A stretch of 64,000 nucleotides of DNA. Origin: Adhaeribacter terrigena. Lineage in GTDB: Bacteria > Bacteroidota > Bacteroidia > Cytophagales > Hymenobacteraceae. This document shows positions 60,775 to 64,000 of this stretch, piece by piece. The first letter of the stretch is position 1. Every line of letters begins with the position of its first letter. The notes beneath the pieces are model-generated. The model ran no database searches and was not told the origin of the DNA. It saw only the letters and a list, made by a program, of their open reading frames with translations. Position numbers and translations under genes: made by a program. Location of the stretch: the NCBI RefSeq assembly GCF_016623615.1, contig NZ_JAEHFX010000002.1, positions 372,001-436,000 on the forward strand. The letters run 5' to 3'.

Positions 60775-61617
60775 ATGAAAAAGATCTTAGTACCTACCGA
60801 TTTCTCCGCTGAAGCGCACCGTGCTTTTGATATTGCCACAGAACTGGCACACCTTTCCGGCGCAGAGGTAAAATTACTTAATGTAATTGAAGTGAACGGC
60901 ACGCCTAATTTTTCGGCTACCGGCGATACCATGGCTGGCGGCATCGATCAGGTGTATATGGTGAAATTGCTGGAAGTTACCCATGGCCAGATGCAACGCA
61001 TGCTGGCTACCAACCGTTTTCCGGATGTGAAAATTACTCACGAAGTAGACGTAGACGATATCTTCCATAATATCCGTAAAACGGTTACAGACGAAAACAT
61101 CGACCTGATCGTGATGGGAACGAAAGGTGCCGATGGTTTAAATGAAGTGCTCATCGGCTCGAATACTGAGAAAGTGGTGCGTCAGGCGCATTGTCCGGTA
61201 CTAACCGTAAAATCAAACACCGAAGTTTTTAACGTACGCAACATCGTTTTCCCATCTAATTTCCGGGAAGAAAGCCCGTATGTGGTAGATGTGCTGCGCT
61301 ATTTCCAGAACCTGTTCAACGCGCAGGTGCACATGGTTTACATCAATACCCCAACTACGTTTGGTACTTCCCGCGAAAGCAAAAACCGGATGCAGGATTT
61401 TGCCAATCGGTTTGGTTTGCAGAATTACACGCTTAACATTCACAACGATTCGGTAGAAGAAGACGGTATTCTGCATTTTGCCGAAGAAGTGAACGCCGAC
61501 CTGATTATTATGGCTACGCATGGCCGCACCGGTTTCTCGCATTTGTTAAGCGGCAGCATCGCCGAAGACATGGTAAACCACTCCACGTTACCAATTCTTA
61601 CCTGCCACATCAAGTAA
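60775..61617 (+). CDS. universal stress protein, tandem Usp domains
   Basis: The 280-residue protein has two Usp domains, residues about 1-143 and 150-280. Each ends with a nucleotide-binding motif: GTKGADGLNEVLIGSNTEKVVRQAHCPVLTV in the first and ATHGRTGFSHLLSGSIAEDMVNHSTLPIL in the second (G-x2-G-x9-G-S/T). MKKILVPTDFSAEAHRAFDIA is the usual start. Such tandem proteins are cytosolic stress-response factors binding ATP or AMP. It has its own promoter and terminator (61676). Regulatory role inferred from family. Confidence 0.95.
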   Translation: MKKILVPTDFSAEAHRAFDIATELAHLSGAEVKLLNVIEVNGTPNFSATGDTMAGGIDQVYMVKLLEVTHGQMQRMLATNRFPDVKITHEVDVDDIFHNIRKTVTDENIDLIVMGTKGADGLNEVLIGSNTEKVVRQAHCPVLTVKSNTEVFNVRNIVFPSNFREESPYVVDVLRYFQNLFNAQVHMVYINTPTTFGTSRESKNRMQDFANRFGLQNYTLNIHNDSVEEDGILHFAEEVNADLIIMATHGRTGFSHLLSGSIAEDMVNHSTLPILTCHIK

Positions 61618-61675
61618 TTTGAAGATCTGGAGATTTGAAAATTTGAAGATGCTCTCCGCTTCATAGCAATAATAT

Positions 61676-61718
61676 AAAAATCCTCAGTTGTGCAGTAAAT
61701 CACAATTGAGGATTTTTT
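61676..61718. terminator. terminator after the usp gene
   Basis: Arms AAAAATCCTCAGTTGTG and CACAATTGAGGATTTTT (one G-U pair) around CAGTAAAT; A and T runs make it bidirectional. Confidence 0.9.
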
Positions 61719-61726
61719 TATGGAGC

Positions 61727-61756
61727 AGTTTTAAAGGCAAAAAGGATAGCGTTTTA
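61727..61756 (-). repeat. dispersed 30-bp element
   Basis: Head TAAAACGCTATCC; tail GCCTTTAAAACT; follows the usp terminator. Confidence 0.85.
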
Positions 61757-61844
61757 GGAAATCAATTAACAATTAGCAATCAGCAATCGACAATTCAACT
61801 CAAAAACGCGTAAATTCGTAATCTGTAACGCTGAAAGTAACCGA

Positions 61845-62723
61845 ATGCAGGAATCCGACAAAATACTATTTATTCTGAACCCGAAATCAGGCCGGAAAAG
61901 TGCTGTCAGTGTTCCTGCGCTTATACCACAATATCTGGCGGAAAACCGCTATAAGATCGTTTTAACTGAATTTGCCGGCCACGCGACTGAATTGGCCCGG
62001 CAAGGCGCTAAAACCGGTTTCCGGGTGATAGCAGCGGTTGGCGGCGATGGCACCGTAAACGAAGTAGCGCGGGGTTTATTAGGTACGAAAGCGGCTTTAG
62101 CCATTATTCCCAAAGGCTCCGGCAACGGGCTGGCCCGGCATTTAAATATCAATATGCAGGTTTCACAAGCCCTGAAAGATCTTAGCACAAGTAAATTTTC
62201 CCGCATCGATTCCTGCACCATAAACGGTCACCCTTTTTTCTGCACGGCCGGCCTGGGTTTCGACGGTTACATCAGCGGGGTTTTTGCCAATAATGCGCGG
62301 CGCGGGTTGCGGAGTTACGTAGAACTGGTGCTCAAAGAATTCCTGAAATTCAAACCCGGAAAAGCCAGCATAAAATTAAACCAGGAAAACATCGATACGC
62401 CCTGTTTTGTGCTGACTTTCGCCAATGCTTCGCAGTATGGGAATAACGCCTACATTGCGCCCATGGCCGATATCCGCGATGGTTTGCTGGATGTTTGCCT
62501 GATCCGCGATTTGTCGTTTAGGAAAGCGGTGGCGGTAAGTTACGGTTTGCTCACCAAAACCATTGCCACTACCGGCCACGCCGATTTTTTTACCAGTCCT
62601 GAAATTTCCGTGAAAACCGAAAAGCCCATGCCTTACCACGCCGACGGCGAATACGTAGGCGAAGCCAGCGAATTTCACGTACAGATCAGACCTTTAAGTT
62701 TAGAAGTTTTAACGCCGCAATAA
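61845..62723 (+). CDS. diacylglycerol/lipid kinase family protein (YegS-like)
   Basis: The 292-residue protein matches the YegS/DgkB lipid-kinase family: [32 protein letters not shown] (ATP-binding GGDGT), [28 protein letters not shown] and a C-terminal [27 protein letters not shown]. It phosphorylates diacylglycerol or a related lipid at the inner face of the membrane. The Mg/substrate residues of the GGDGT and GxGN motifs are present. The stop is 2 bp from the start of the SUI1 gene, so they form one transcript. Confidence 0.94.
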   Translation: MQESDKILFILNPKSGRKSAVSVPALIPQYLAENRYKIVLTEFAGHATELARQGAKTGFRVIAAVGGDGTVNEVARGLLGTKAALAIIPKGSGNGLARHLNINMQVSQALKDLSTSKFSRIDSCTINGHPFFCTAGLGFDGYISGVFANNARRGLRSYVELVLKEFLKFKPGKASIKLNQENIDTPCFVLTFANASQYGNNAYIAPMADIRDGLLDVCLIRDLSFRKAVAVSYGLLTKTIATTGHADFFTSPEISVKTEKPMPYHADGEYVGEASEFHVQIRPLSLEVLTPQ

Positions 62724-62725
62724 GT

Positions 62726-63073
62726 ATGGCCAAGCAATCAAGAAAAGACCGTGAAGGCGTGGTTTATTCCACCAGTTCCGATTTTAATTACGAATACAGT
62801 TCCGAAAACGAAACCGAAACCCTGCCGCCCCAACAGCAAAACCTGAAAGTGCAGCTCGATAAAAAAGCGCGCGCCGGTAAAAAAGTAACGCTGGTTTCTG
62901 GCTTTGTTGGCAAAGAAGACGACCTGAATGCCTTAGGCAAGCTCCTGAAAAACAAATGCGGCGTGGGTGGTACCGTAAAAGACGGCGAAATTGTAATTCA
63001 GGGCGATTTCCGGGATAAAATATTGCAGATATTGGTGGATAATAAGTATAAGGCGAAGAAAGTAGGAGGGTAG
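62726..63073 (+). CDS. SUI1/YciH family translation factor
   Basis: The 115-residue protein has a disordered Ser/Thr/Tyr-rich N-terminus (about 35 residues) and the SUI1 domain: [76 protein letters not shown]. This matches bacterial YciH, related to eukaryotic eIF1, which checks start-codon fidelity. Acts on ribosomes in the cytosol. Downstream of the lipid kinase by 2 bp. It ends convergent with a zinc-ribbon gene, one base apart. Confidence 0.95.
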   Translation: MAKQSRKDREGVVYSTSSDFNYEYSSENETETLPPQQQNLKVQLDKKARAGKKVTLVSGFVGKEDDLNALGKLLKNKCGVGGTVKDGEIVIQGDFRDKILQILVDNKYKAKKVGG

Positions 63074-63074
63074 T

Positions 63075-63626
63075 TTACTCCTTGGCAAACAATTTATTAA
63101 TAGCTTTTAAAATTGATGCCCTATTTTTTGCACTTTTGATAAAATTTGGGAGTCTTTCAACCATTGTCGTGTGCGTTGTTGTCTGCCGCTCTCTTAATTT
63201 GGCTGAAACGTATTTCTTAATTTCTTGTAAATGTTCGCGGTTATATGCCCAGAAAATTTCCCCTTTTATTTCTGTTTGAAACCATAATGGTAAGTTAAAA
63301 ATCGGATCACAGATTTCCGTACATTTGTAAAATAATTTATAACCCTCATTTCTGGGTTTGTAAGTTCTTGCTATCCCGCAAAATGGACAAGGAATAGTCA
63401 ATTCTTCAGTTTTTTCTTTATTGTTAGGGATAGTAATCTCAATTAAGTTTCCGCAATTATCGCAGTTTCTTTTAATAATTGCATTGAATCTGATTAATTC
63501 GTCGGCTTTTTCAGAATGATTACAATTATTACAAACTAACTTATCCTCACTTGTATCATATAATTGATTTGTAGTCACAATTGCCAGCTTTTTGCATTTT
63601 GGACATACTACCAAAAATTTTTTCAT
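63075..63626 (-). CDS. zinc-ribbon protein, function unknown
   Basis: The product has two zinc-binding knuckle pairs: CPKC and CNNC (first ribbon) and CDNC and CPFC (second ribbon), then about 90 residues with CTEIC and an alpha-helical tail (LQEIKKYVSAKLRERQTTTHTTMVERLPNFIKSAKNRASILKAINKLF). I use ATG 63626 (183 residues; MKKFLVVCPKCKK), since the 18 residues before it are unlike the rest; 63680 is an alternative. Base composition is clearly more AT-rich than that of neighbours. This suggests a transferred or ORFan gene. DNA or RNA binding is plausible from the ribbons; no specific role can be given. Confidence 0.65.
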   Translation of the reverse strand: MKKFLVVCPKCKKLAIVTTNQLYDTSEDKLVCNNCNHSEKADELIRFNAIIKRNCDNCGNLIEITIPNNKEKTEELTIPCPFCGIARTYKPRNEGYKLFYKCTEICDPIFNLPLWFQTEIKGEIFWAYNREHLQEIKKYVSAKLRERQTTTHTTMVERLPNFIKSAKNRASILKAINKLFAKE

Positions 63627-63710
63627 GTAAGATCTTCTGACTGTTGCTGGTCCGGAATACCTGAGATTTTCTTTTTCCATTCTGGAATATATTTATTTAG
63701 TAGTTCTTGC

Positions 63711-64000
63711 CTACAAAAACCTTAACGCCTTCTCCAGATCTTCCGGTGTATCAATGCCTAAATTCTCAATCTCCGTAACCGCAGTTCTAATTTTATAACC
63801 GTTTTCGAGCCAGCGCAATTGTTCCAGGCTTTCGGCTTTTTCCAGCTTGCCCATGGGTAGTTGCGTGATCTGTTCCAGGATATCGGTGCGGTAGCCGTAA
63901 ATGCCGATGTGCTTGTAAAAGGTGTGGTGCAAAAGCCAGTCGTGTGGCGGCACGTTACGCAAAAACGGTATGGTTTGGCGGCTGAAAAGTAAAGCCTGTC
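63711..64000 (-). CDS. kdsB: 3-deoxy-manno-octulosonate cytidylyltransferase (5' partial)
   Basis: The window ends inside this gene. The visible C-terminal 96 residues read ALLFSRQTIPFLRNVPPHDW, HTFYKHIGIYGYRTDILEQI, LGKLEKAESLEQLRWLENGY-like and IDTPEDLEKALRFL. These are the characteristic end of KdsB, which makes CMP-Kdo for lipopolysaccharide inner core, in the cytosol. The sequence encoding FSRQTIPFL matches a 30-bp element on the opposite strand (63961-63990), although FSRxxIP is a conserved KdsB segment, so part of the resemblance may be chance. Confidence 0.95.
   Translation of the reverse strand, partial: QALLFSRQTIPFLRNVPPHDWLLHHTFYKHIGIYGYRTDILEQITQLPMGKLEKAESLEQLRWLENGYKIRTAVTEIENLGIDTPEDLEKALRFL
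63961..63990 (+). repeat. dispersed 30-bp element inside kdsB
   Basis: Head AAAAACGGTATGG; tail GGCTGAAAAGT; antisense to the gene; closely resembles the intergenic copy at 2370. Confidence 0.7.

Overview
The window looks like chromosomal DNA from a member of the Bacteroidota, most likely a Hymenobacteraceae/Cytophagales-type organism (Adhaeribacter/Pontibacter-like). The reasons are a type IX secretion C-terminal sorting domain on a 1493-residue protein, Bacteroidota-only families (DUF5723, DUF2911), promoters of the TTTG-N18/19-TAnnTTTG type, few visible Shine-Dalgarno sites, and the remains of a SusC-type receptor. The genus is an inference; no rRNA lies in the window.

Layout. 1-8 kb: aldo/keto reductase tail, pirin, flavin monooxygenase-like protein, FUSC membrane protein, three GNAT acetyltransferases in a row and an atypical SDR. 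8-17 kb: DUF5723 outer-membrane protein, FAD oxidoreductase, TIGR04283-type glycosyltransferase, an unrecognised 342-residue protein, nitroreductase, fatty-acid desaturase, DUF72, small secreted and membrane proteins. 17.5-21.9 kb: an exported PIG-L deacetylase, a 44-residue membrane protein and a sodium:solute symporter that look like one operon. 22-29 kb: DUF2911, GlgX, CapA-like protein, cold-shock protein, YycJ-like MBL hydrolase. 29-32 kb: a decayed patch with SusC and metallophosphatase remnants and a frameshifted small gene. 32-43 kb: di-haem peroxidase, the T9SS-secreted PhoX-like protein, an LRR protein, M20 amidohydrolase and a TRIC-family channel protein. 43.5-58.3 kb: a formylglycine-generating enzyme, two arylsulfatases without signal peptides, a HAD lipoprotein, DUF1254/DUF1214, a BASS-type transporter and three outer-membrane proteins; this reads as a sulfate-ester catabolic neighbourhood. 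58.5-64 kb: tRNA-Glu, GAPDH, universal stress protein, lipid kinase, SUI1/YciH, zinc-ribbon protein and the end of kdsB.

The strongest unexplained signal is a dispersed sequence of about 30 bp. Its head is close to AAAAACGCTATGC and its tail close to TTTTAGCCTGAAAAACT. I count about 43 copies on both strands, roughly one per 1.5 kb. Most are intergenic, but several lie inside reading frames, some encode signal peptides, and a few supply or touch start codons. Two composite intergenic blocks of about 500-600 bp (near 22 kb and 60 kb, in opposite orientation) carry pairs of this element around a GTCAT-type repeat, plus a 128-bp core that is almost identical between the two sites. No CRISPR array, intact insertion sequence, prophage or integron was seen.
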